A stretch of 7,779 nt of DNA. Source: Actinomycetota bacterium (GTDB lineage: Bacteria; Actinomycetota; Acidimicrobiia; Acidimicrobiales; Ilumatobacteraceae). Made by a program: the position numbers and the translations under genes. The DNA lies in assembly GCA_005789925.1 (NCBI GenBank), contig SXWG01000224.1, positions 1 to 7,779 on the forward strand, read 5' to 3'. The notes under the pieces are model-generated. The model made no database searches. It saw nothing but the letters and a program-made list of their open reading frames with translations, and was not told the DNA's origin. How positions within the stretch are numbered: the first letter of the stretch is position 1; each line of letters starts with the position of its first letter. Positions 1 to 6,155 of this stretch are shown piece by piece.

Positions 1-339
1 GAACCCGGTGATCGAGGGATCGGTGAAGTACTCAGCCACAGTGAAGGGTGAGGGCTCTGGTGGGACTCGCGGGAATGCCATCGGTCCGAGGTCCTTTTCA
101 AGGTGACGCATGAGGGCGTCGCGGATGGTCTCGTTCAGGAGCACTCGGCCCGACACCACCATGCGGCTAATGCTGCCGTCGGCAGCCTGACGAAGTAGCA
201 GACCCACATGAGTGACGACACCGCTGTGGTCCGTGCGCACCGGCACGGCATCGACATAAATGAGCGGGACCTGGCTGCGGACTGCGGCGATCTGTTCGGG
301 ACTCAGCCACGCAGTACGGGTGTCTGTCTGATCGCTCAT
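1..339 (-). CDS. DUF4916 (Nudix-like) family protein, N-terminal part
   Basis: This reading frame starts with ATG at 339 and is open to the left edge, giving 113 residues, so the C-terminal part is missing. The protein begins MSDQTDTRTAWLSPEQIAAV and continues with the family-typical stretches VPLIYVDAVPVR (about residues 25-36), THVGLLLRQ, SGRVLLNETIRDALMRHLEKDLGP (about 64-87) and FTVAEYF (about 99-105). I recognise this as the actinobacterial DUF4916 group, some members of which are named Nudix hydrolase family proteins. The biochemical role is not established and no classical Nudix box is visible in the part present. It is transcribed divergently from the oxidoreductase operon across a 67-bp gap. 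There is no Shine-Dalgarno sequence before the ATG, and a TACTGT -10-like hexamer at 355-350 would put the transcript start within a few bases of it, so the mRNA may be almost leaderless. Family assignment is fairly sure; function is unknown. Confidence 0.82.
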   Translation of the reverse strand, partial: MSDQTDTRTAWLSPEQIAAVRSQVPLIYVDAVPVRTDHSGVVTHVGLLLRQAADGSISRMVVSGRVLLNETIRDALMRHLEKDLGPMAFPRVPPEPSPFTVAEYFTDPSITGF

Positions 340-352
340 TCGGGTGGAGACA

Positions 353-372
353 GTACTACGCAGCAGTAGTAC
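353..372. promoter_or_regulatory. Inverted repeat in divergent promoter region (candidate operator)
   Basis: GTACTAC (353-359) and GTAGTAC (366-372) form a perfect 7-bp inverted repeat with a 6-bp spacer, GCAGCA. It lies in the 67-bp gap between two divergent genes. The repeat partly overlaps two TAnnnT-type hexamers: TACCTT at 370-375 on the plus strand and TACTGT at 355-350 on the minus strand. The geometry is what one expects of a dimeric regulator site controlling both promoters. No regulator gene is present in the window, and the promoter hexamers are weak on their own. Seen: the symmetry and location. Inferred: operator function. Confidence 0.42.
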
Positions 373-406
373 CTTGTGCGTGAAACCACCGAGAAATGGG
401 GCAAAC

Positions 407-928
407 ATGGCAATCAAAGTGGCGAAATTCCGTGACGTCGCAAACGGACTTCAGGCCGGGCAATTCGCCGTTGGTGATCGCACCAACGTCGCGACGATCG
501 CAGACATCGACCCGATGTACAAGCAACTCATGGACAAGCCGTACGCATGCGTGATGGCAGTCATGGGTGGCGACGGACGGCCGAACCTCACACCGATGTG
601 GTTCGACTACGACGGTGAGAAGGTTCTCGTCAACGTCGCATCACATCGCAAGAAGGTCGAGTGGATCCGCAAGACACCACAAATCACCATCGTCATCGTC
701 AACCCGGAGAACATGTACCACTGGATGAGCATGAAGGTGTCTGTCGAGCGAGAGATTCTCGAAGACGACCCGAAGGAAGGCGCCTGGGTGACCGAGCAGC
801 TGAACCGCATCTGGAAGAAGTACATCGGCCAGGGTGACGAATACGGTCTGCGTGACCCGTCCATCAACGAGCGACGCGTGTTGTTCGTGTGCAAGGTGGA
901 CAGCGTCGCAACCTTCGGCCAGTCCTGA
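407..928 (+). CDS. PPOX-class (pyridoxamine-phosphate-oxidase-fold) F420/flavin-dependent oxidoreductase
   Basis: This is a 173-residue protein of the split beta-barrel flavin/deazaflavin-binding family, usually annotated in actinobacteria as PPOX-class F420-dependent oxidoreductase. It would be a cytosolic reductase using F420H2 or FMN; the substrate is not predictable. The diagnostic core runs from about residue 44 to 115: KPYACVMAVMGGDGRPNLTPMWFDYDGEKVLVNVASHRKKVEWIRKTP, given here only as a landmark, with PxTPMWF-type strand, the R/K-K-V-W segment after the N-V-A-S-H turn, and an IVIVNPENMYHWMSMK strand. The frame is open further upstream to 344, but that segment crosses the divergent-promoter repeat, so ATG 407 is preferred; GGGG at 398-401 is a weak ribosome site. 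It is the first gene of a three-gene operon, with 13 bp between its stop and the flavin monooxygenase. F420 versus FMN cannot be decided from sequence alone. Confidence 0.85.
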   Translation: MAIKVAKFRDVANGLQAGQFAVGDRTNVATIADIDPMYKQLMDKPYACVMAVMGGDGRPNLTPMWFDYDGEKVLVNVASHRKKVEWIRKTPQITIVIVNPENMYHWMSMKVSVEREILEDDPKEGAWVTEQLNRIWKKYIGQGDEYGLRDPSINERRVLFVCKVDSVATFGQS

Positions 929-941
929 GCAACACTCACTC

Positions 942-2114
942 GTGAAAGTCGCTGTCATCGGCGGCTCCCTCGGGGGCCTCACAGCGGCGCTGCTCTTGCG
1001 CGACATGGGCGCCAACGTCCATGTCTATGAACGTTCGGCGAATGAGCTCGTGCAACGTGGCGCCGGCATCGGCTTTCTTCCCGAGAGTCAGCGGTACTTG
1101 GTGTCGCGTGCAGGTGTCGCTCTCGACGACATCAGCATCGCGACGCACCACATTCGATATCTCGATCGTGCCGGAATGGTCGTGCACGACGAGCAGCACG
1201 ACTATCGCTTCAGCAGCTGGAACACCGTGTATCGACAGCTATATGCATGCGTGAAGCCCGACATGTACCGACTCGGACACGAGATGGTCGACTGGCATGA
1301 CGACGGCGAATCGGTGCGAGTCGATTTTCGAAATGGCACACAGATCACCGTGGACCTCGTCGTGTTCGCCGACGGCGTCAATTCACTCGCACGACAACGA
1401 CTGATCCCCACGGCTACACCGAACTACGCCGGCTACGTCGCATGGCGCGGCATGGTGCATGAAAGTTCACTTTCTGAAGACACCTTCGCCATGCTGGATG
1501 ATGCCATCACGTACCACGTGTATGCGAACAGCCACATTCTCGTGTACCCCATTCCGGGTGTCGACGGAGAGATCGAACGTGGAAAGCGCTTGTTCAACTT
1601 CGTCTGGTACCGCAACTACGCAGCGGGTGGCGATATCGAAAACCTCATGACCGACAAGGACGGAGCCTTACGCGAGGCCTCGATGCCGCCTGGCTCGGTG
1701 TCGGCTCGTCATGTCGACGAGATGCGTGCCGTCGCTGCTGCCCGCCTGCCCGGACCGATTGCCGACGTGGTGTGTGGATCAGAACAACCATTTGTCCAAG
1801 TCATCTACGACCTCGCCATCTCTGACATGGCCTTCGGACGAACATGCCTTCTCGGTGATGCTGCGTTCATCGCCCGTCCACATGCCGCTGCCGGCACTGC
1901 AAAGGCCGCAGATGATGCATGGTCGCTGGTCGAAAGCCTCGAAGCTCACTCCGACCTGACCAAAGCACTTCGCACGTACGAAGCCAAGCAGCTTGTCGTC
2001 GGGCGCAATCTGATGGAGCGCACGCAACGCATCGGGCGGCGCTCACAGTTCGACGGCAACTGGACACCAGGCGACCCTGAGCTCATCTTCGGATTGAAGG
2101 CTCCCGGAACATGA
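942..2114 (+). CDS. FAD-dependent monooxygenase, 2,6-dihydroxypyridine-hydroxylase-like
   Basis: A 390-residue single-component flavoprotein hydroxylase of the PHBH/UbiH superfamily, expected to use FAD, NAD(P)H and O2 to hydroxylate an aromatic or similar ring. Features in order are: the N-terminal Rossmann strand-turn VAVIGGSLGGLTAALLLRDM (about residues 3-22) followed by E30-R31 that would bind FAD ribose; the DG motif ADGVNSLARQRL (about 143-154); YVAWRGMV (about 165-172); and the GD motif LLGDAAFIARPHAAAG (about 303-318). The GGS-type glycine turn and the AWRG and ARPHAAAGTAKAADDAWSL segments resemble the 2,6-dihydroxypyridine 3-monooxygenase subgroup. The frame is open upstream into the preceding gene, but homology begins at GTG 942, giving VKVAVIGG. 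No good Shine-Dalgarno precedes it, so translation may depend on the upstream gene. The stop overlaps the next start (ATGA), indicating translational coupling. Enzyme class is confident; substrate is not. Confidence 0.86.
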   Translation: MKVAVIGGSLGGLTAALLLRDMGANVHVYERSANELVQRGAGIGFLPESQRYLVSRAGVALDDISIATHHIRYLDRAGMVVHDEQHDYRFSSWNTVYRQLYACVKPDMYRLGHEMVDWHDDGESVRVDFRNGTQITVDLVVFADGVNSLARQRLIPTATPNYAGYVAWRGMVHESSLSEDTFAMLDDAITYHVYANSHILVYPIPGVDGEIERGKRLFNFVWYRNYAAGGDIENLMTDKDGALREASMPPGSVSARHVDEMRAVAAARLPGPIADVVCGSEQPFVQVIYDLAISDMAFGRTCLLGDAAFIARPHAAAGTAKAADDAWSLVESLEAHSDLTKALRTYEAKQLVVGRNLMERTQRIGRRSQFDGNWTPGDPELIFGLKAPGT

Positions 2115-3229
2115 GCGCATCATCGTCATCAGTCGCACGTCTCATGAGCGAGATTGCCGGAGAACTGCTCGTCGGCCTCACCCTCGAACAACGAGCCGTT
2201 GCGAACCTTCCGTTCCCATCAGACGACGAACGACGAAAGTGGTTCTACACCCCCACCGATCACGGTGGACTTACACTTCACTCGCTCTCACCGGCGCAAC
2301 ACCGCTTGGTGATGCGTCTCCTTGACACTGGTCTCAGCCGAGCGGGCTATGTCACCGCGTCGACGATCATGGGTCTTGAGAATGTGCTTGACCAACTCGA
2401 GGGTTGGGGTGCCATGTGGAATTTCCCACGCGGTCGAGACCCGTTGCGTTACTTCTTGCGTATCTTCGGCGAACCCGGTTCTGATCAATGGGGCTGGCGC
2501 CTCGGCGGACACCACGTGTCCGTTCACTTCACCATCGTGAACGGAGAAGTGCGGTCAACCACACCGTTCTTCCTCGGCGCCGACCCGGCATCATCGCCAC
2601 TTCTCGGTGGGCAACACTTGCGCCCACTCGGTGCATGTGAGGACCTGGCACGCGAGTTGATGTCGACACTCGACGGTGCCCAGCGCGACGTCGCCATCGT
2701 CTCGCCGGTACCTCCCACCGATCTTGTCGGCGCTAACCGCTCAGACATCGTCGACGGTGACGGACCGTTGCGACTTGCCAAAGTGTGGCGCAATGAATTC
2801 ACCGGAGAGTTGCACGATCTCTTGGAGAAAGTGCAAGACGCCGAAGAATCGAAAATCGGGTGGACCAAGGAACATCACGATGCCCTTGTGTTCACGACTA
2901 CTCCCAAAGGCTTGCCAGCGTCATCTCTCACCGTGTCGCAACAGGAAATTTTGACAGCCCTTCTGCACACGTATGTGGGGCGAATTCACGACTCACTTGC
3001 CGACGCCGAGTGGGCAAAGGTTCGTTCATCGTTCGATTCACTCCACTTTGCATGGGCAGGCAGCACCGAGTTGGGTCGCCCGCACTACTACAGGGTGCAA
3101 GGACACCGCTTGCTCGCCGAGTACGACAACACCACTCGCGACGGCACTCACGTGCACACCGTGTGGCGCGACCCTGTGGCTGATTTCGGAGCTGATGCTC
3201 TTGGTCGACACCACCGCGACGCCCACTGA
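2111..3229 (+). CDS. DUF3500 domain-containing protein
   Basis: A 372-residue protein of the DUF3500 family, whose biochemical function I do not know. The domain covers nearly the whole chain. Hallmarks are RKWFYTP (about residues 42-48), GLTLHSLSPAQ (53-63), RDPLRYFLRIFGEP (109-122), WGWRLGGHHVSVHFTIVNGE (127-146), TPFFLGADPA (151-160), and the C-terminal AEYDNT followed by HVHTVWRDP (336-355). There is no signal peptide or membrane segment, so a cytosolic location is likely. The paired histidines at 134-135, the HxH at 347-349 and the acidic residues near 337-339 and 354 are strongly family-conserved in my recollection and could form a metal or catalytic site; that is inference. The ATG overlaps the stop of the monooxygenase by 4 bases, so the two proteins are probably made together and may act on the same pathway. 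It is the last gene of the operon and converges on an aldehyde dehydrogenase 31 bp away, with no clear terminator between. Confidence 0.87.
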   Translation: MSASSSSVARLMSEIAGELLVGLTLEQRAVANLPFPSDDERRKWFYTPTDHGGLTLHSLSPAQHRLVMRLLDTGLSRAGYVTASTIMGLENVLDQLEGWGAMWNFPRGRDPLRYFLRIFGEPGSDQWGWRLGGHHVSVHFTIVNGEVRSTTPFFLGADPASSPLLGGQHLRPLGACEDLARELMSTLDGAQRDVAIVSPVPPTDLVGANRSDIVDGDGPLRLAKVWRNEFTGELHDLLEKVQDAEESKIGWTKEHHDALVFTTTPKGLPASSLTVSQQEILTALLHTYVGRIHDSLADAEWAKVRSSFDSLHFAWAGSTELGRPHYYRVQGHRLLAEYDNTTRDGTHVHTVWRDPVADFGADALGRHHRDAH

Positions 3230-3260
3230 CGTCATGAACGCGCGTGTCAACTGACCGCCA

Positions 3261-4661
3261 TCAGAGAAGCTTGCGGAAGAGCTTGATTTTCTTTTCTGTG
3301 TAGGGCGGATACGCCAGTGACGGATCGAGCTTCGTGCCTCGAGCGAGAACGGGCTTCATGTGTTGGAACTGACGGACACTTGTCTTGCCGTGATAGGCAC
3401 CCATACCGCTCTCGCCCACTCCACCAAACGGCAGATTCGGGTTCGAGATGTGCATGATCGTGCCGTTCACCGTGACACCACCGGCCGTGGTGTTCGACAA
3501 CACATGATCGACGACCTTTTTATTCTCTGCGAACACATACAACGCCAACGGATGTGGTCGTGACGCAATGAAGTCCACCGCGTCTCCGATCGACGCGACT
3601 GGCACGACCGGCAACAACGGCCCGAAGATCTCTTCGTGCATGAGCTGTGAGTCGGTGTCGACATCGACAAGAACCGTTGGTGCGATGTAGCGATCGTCCG
3701 CGACGGTCTGTCCACCGATGGCAATCTTGCCGCCCGCCATGAGCGATGAAAGACGAGCAAAATGTCGGTCGCTGACGACACGACCGAAGCTCTCACTTTG
3801 CCGCGGGTCATCACCGTAGAACTCGGTGATTGCCTTGCCGATTTCGTCGATGAATCGATCTGCCACCTTCTGGTGCACGAGCACATAGTCAGGTGCGATA
3901 CAGGTTTGACCGGCATTCATCCACTTGCCCCACGCAATTCGACGGGCGGCGACACGCACATTTGCTGATTCGTCGATGACCGTCGGACTCTTGCCGCCCA
4001 ACTCGAGCGTGACGGGAGTGAGATTCTTCGCTGCTGCACTCATGACCACACGACCAACCGTTCCATTACCTGTGTAGAAGATGTGGTCGAAATGCTGATC
4101 GAGAAGTGCGGTGGTCTCAGGGACTGCACCTTCCACGATGCGCACGGCGCGATCATCGAGGTACTTCGGCACCAGCCGCGCAAGTACCGCAGAGGTGGCC
4201 GACGAGACTTCAGATGGTTTCATGACCACAGCATTTCCAGCGGCAATCGCCCCGGCGACTGGCACCAGTAACAACTGGACCGGATAGTTCCACGGTGCGA
4301 TGACGAGCACCACGCCGACTGGCTCTGGAATGCGGCGCGACTTCGCCGGCAACGCGACGAGCGGCGTCGACACACGCTCGGGCTTGTTCCACTTGGCGAG
4401 GTTCTTCAGCATCATCGTGATCTCACCGACGACGAATGCGATGTCGGTGATGAAACCTTCTGCCGCTGGCTTACCCAAGTCGATTCGAAGTGCCTCGAGC
4501 AGGTCGGCTTCGTTCTCCTCGAGAAGAGCGATCATCTTTTTCAGCTGGTCGCGACGCCAGTCCAAGGGTCGCGTGATTCCCGAACGGAAGGCCTCGCGAA
4601 CGTCGGTGACCATTGCGGGAATCACCGACACGTCTGTCGAGGGGGTCATGTGCATCGTCAT
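3261..4661 (-). CDS. Aldehyde dehydrogenase, ALDH3-type (coniferyl-aldehyde-dehydrogenase-like)
   Basis: A 466-residue NAD(P)-dependent aldehyde dehydrogenase oxidising an aldehyde to its acid. Visible active-site elements are the oxyanion Asn in PWNYP (N125), the cofactor Lys in MKPSE (K148), TGNG (197-200), the general base Glu in LELGGKSP (E220), the nucleophile Cys in GQTCIAPDYV (C254) and HEEIFGP (about 342-348). The CIAPDYVL signature, the short N-terminus and the C-terminal PFGGVGESGMGAYHGKTSVRQFQHMKPV place it in the class-3 group, which handles medium-chain, aromatic or fatty aldehydes. There is no C-terminal membrane anchor; it ends LFRKLL. The ATG at 4661 is chosen because GAGGG lies at 4679-4675, across the stop of the upstream dehydrogenase, with a rather long 13-nt spacing; ATGs at codons 3 and 5 are further away. 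The 16-bp gap to the upstream gene suggests an operon. Substrate is unknown. Confidence 0.93.
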   Translation of the reverse strand: MTMHMTPSTDVSVIPAMVTDVREAFRSGITRPLDWRRDQLKKMIALLEENEADLLEALRIDLGKPAAEGFITDIAFVVGEITMMLKNLAKWNKPERVSTPLVALPAKSRRIPEPVGVVLVIAPWNYPVQLLLVPVAGAIAAGNAVVMKPSEVSSATSAVLARLVPKYLDDRAVRIVEGAVPETTALLDQHFDHIFYTGNGTVGRVVMSAAAKNLTPVTLELGGKSPTVIDESANVRVAARRIAWGKWMNAGQTCIAPDYVLVHQKVADRFIDEIGKAITEFYGDDPRQSESFGRVVSDRHFARLSSLMAGGKIAIGGQTVADDRYIAPTVLVDVDTDSQLMHEEIFGPLLPVVPVASIGDAVDFIASRPHPLALYVFAENKKVVDHVLSNTTAGGVTVNGTIMHISNPNLPFGGVGESGMGAYHGKTSVRQFQHMKPVLARGTKLDPSLAYPPYTEKKIKLFRKLL

Positions 4662-4677
4662 GCCGACAGTCTGGCCC

Positions 4678-6087
4678 TCACCACTGGGTGGCTACATACT
4701 TGGTCTCAAGAAATGCCAGAAGTCCTTCATGGGCACCCTCGCGACCAAGACCAGACGCTTTGACCCCACCAAAGGGGGCCGCAGGATCGGACACGAGACC
4801 CCTGTTCAGACCCACCATTCCCGTTTCCAACTGGCCCGCAAGACGCAATCCACGTGCCGTGTCTCCGGTGTAGAGATAACTGACCAGTCCATGTTCGACG
4901 CCATTGAACAGTTCCATCGAGCGCTCGATGTCGTCGACCACCACGATCGGGGCGACGGGTCCGAACACTTCGTCTTTCAGGATTGTCGCAGTCGGCGACA
5001 CATTCGTGAGCACCGTTGCGTGGTAGCCGAATGACCCGTCGTCGGCTGCTTTGCCGCCACATTGCACGACAGCACCTTCGGCGATGGCCTGCTGCACGAC
5101 CCCGACCACACGCTGGTGCTGCGCGCGCGAGACGAGTGGTCCGAGAGTGACGCCATCAGTCAGCCCGTCACCGAGCACTAATGACGACATCCGAGCGGTG
5201 AACTTGTCGACGAATTCTCCTGCGACTTTTTCGTGCACATAAAACCGGTTCGCAGCCGTGCAGGCTGCTCCCCCGTTGCGCATCTTGGCGAGCATCGCAC
5301 CGTCGACTGCAGCATCGACGTCTGCATCGTCACAGACGATGAACGGTGCATTACCGCCCAACTCCATCGAGCAGTTGATGACGCGATCAGCAGCTTGCGC
5401 CAATAGCAGTGCACCGACACGGGTGCTGCCCGTGAACGACAATTTCCTGACTTTGCCACCAGCCAACATCGCAGCGACCGCTTCACCTGGTGGGTCCGGT
5501 GTCACCACGTTGACGACGCCGTCTGGCACGCCGGCACGCGCAAGAACGTCAGCGATGGCCAACGCGGTGAGTGGCGTCTCGGTCGCAGCCTTCAACACGA
5601 CGGTGCACCCAGCAGCAAGGGCCGGCCCGATCTTTCGGGTTGCCATCGCTGCCGGAAAGTTCCATGGCGTGATGAGCAATGACACGCCGACTGGTTCACG
5701 AGTGACTGCGAACCAATAATCGCCGTTCGGTGCATGGCGTAGGTCGCCGTCGATGCGCACTGCCTCCTCGCTGAACCAGCGGAAAAACTCGGCTGCATAG
5801 GCCACTTCCGCCATTGCATCAGACAGCACCTTGCCGTTCTCCTGCACTATCAGTGTGGCTAGTGCCTTTTGCTCCGCCATCATCAGGTCGTAGGCGCGAC
5901 GCAACATCTCGGCTCGTTGACGTGGCAGCACGCGTCGCCAAGTGATGAATGCATCATGGGCGCGGTCCACCGCGGTGAGGCAGTCTTCGAGCGAGCTGTT
6001 GTCCACATGACCGACGATGGCGCCTGTCGCCGGGTTGGATACCTCAATCTTCGTCACGGCATCAGTCTGGCATTGTGCCGAGAACAT
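4678..6087 (-). CDS. gabD: NAD(P)-dependent succinate-semialdehyde-dehydrogenase-type aldehyde dehydrogenase
   Basis: A 469-residue aldehyde dehydrogenase (459 if it starts at GTG 6057) most like succinate-semialdehyde dehydrogenases, which oxidise succinate semialdehyde to succinate. It shows PWNFP with Asn143, VLKAATETP with Lys166, SFTGSTRVG (217-225), MELGGNAPF with base Glu242, NGGAACTAANRFYVH with nucleophile Cys276, KDEVFGPVAP (371-380), and a C-terminal NRGLVSDPAAPFGGVKASGLGREG that is characteristic of the SSADH branch. The Cys lacks the second, redox-switch cysteine two residues on that is found in some SSADHs. ATG 6087 has no room for a ribosome site, because a 13-bp hairpin ends two bases before it, and the first ten residues look non-conserved. 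GTG at 6057 (VTKIEVSNPATG) is therefore a serious alternative. It is followed 16 bp later by the ALDH3-type gene, so both are probably co-transcribed. The class is sure; succinate semialdehyde as substrate is likely but unproven. Confidence 0.87.
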   Translation of the reverse strand: MFSAQCQTDAVTKIEVSNPATGAIVGHVDNSSLEDCLTAVDRAHDAFITWRRVLPRQRAEMLRRAYDLMMAEQKALATLIVQENGKVLSDAMAEVAYAAEFFRWFSEEAVRIDGDLRHAPNGDYWFAVTREPVGVSLLITPWNFPAAMATRKIGPALAAGCTVVLKAATETPLTALAIADVLARAGVPDGVVNVVTPDPPGEAVAAMLAGGKVRKLSFTGSTRVGALLLAQAADRVINCSMELGGNAPFIVCDDADVDAAVDGAMLAKMRNGGAACTAANRFYVHEKVAGEFVDKFTARMSSLVLGDGLTDGVTLGPLVSRAQHQRVVGVVQQAIAEGAVVQCGGKAADDGSFGYHATVLTNVSPTATILKDEVFGPVAPIVVVDDIERSMELFNGVEHGLVSYLYTGDTARGLRLAGQLETGMVGLNRGLVSDPAAPFGGVKASGLGREGAHEGLLAFLETKYVATQW

Positions 6088-6089
6088 GA

Positions 6090-6119
6090 GAGGGCCCGGT
6101 GCTCACGCACCGGGCCCTC
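6090..6119 (-). terminator. Strong 13-bp hairpin with GUGA tetraloop after pstS
   Basis: Positions 6090-6102 and 6107-6119 are perfectly complementary: a 13-bp, very GC-rich stem with a 4-base loop. Read on the minus strand the loop is GUGA, a GNRA tetraloop, while the plus-strand loop would be UCAC, so the RNA that uses this hairpin is most likely the minus-strand pstS transcript, whose stop lies 36 bp upstream. The bases after it (TCATGTTCTCGG) give only a weak U-tract. It may be an actinobacterial-style terminator without a U-run or a 3'-end stabilising hairpin with partial read-through into the dehydrogenase genes. Confidence 0.72.
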
Positions 6120-6155
6120 CACACTTCCGAGGGGGGAAGTTCTGTTGCCAGGTGT

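Noticed and set aside
344..406. Upstream ATG extension of the PPOX-class oxidoreductase
   Set aside because: The extra 21 residues are not family-like and the segment overlaps the divergent-promoter inverted repeat; ATG 407 fits the family start.
834..941. Upstream extension of the FAD monooxygenase reading frame into the preceding gene
   Set aside because: The extension is an out-of-frame read of the oxidoreductase 3' end; the Rossmann motif starts right after GTG 942.
3227..3234. TGACGTCA palindrome at the end of the DUF3500 gene
   Set aside because: An 8-bp palindrome across a stop codon between convergent genes, with no second copy or promoter context; probably chance.
3230..3260. Search for a bidirectional terminator between the convergent DUF3500 and ALDH3-type genes
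   Set aside because: I see only a 4-bp GTCA/TGAC symmetry in the 31-bp gap and no stem with a T-run, so no terminator is called.
4300..5034. Long plus-strand open frame (244 codons) antisense to both aldehyde dehydrogenases
   Set aside because: It runs through the conserved catalytic regions of two clear genes on the other strand, its product has no recognisable family, and it is explained by codon bias of the real genes.
6123..6140. Small inverted repeat ACTTCC / GGAAGT between the pstS stop and the strong hairpin
   Set aside because: Only a 6-bp stem with a 6-base loop next to a far stronger hairpin; at most an accessory fold.
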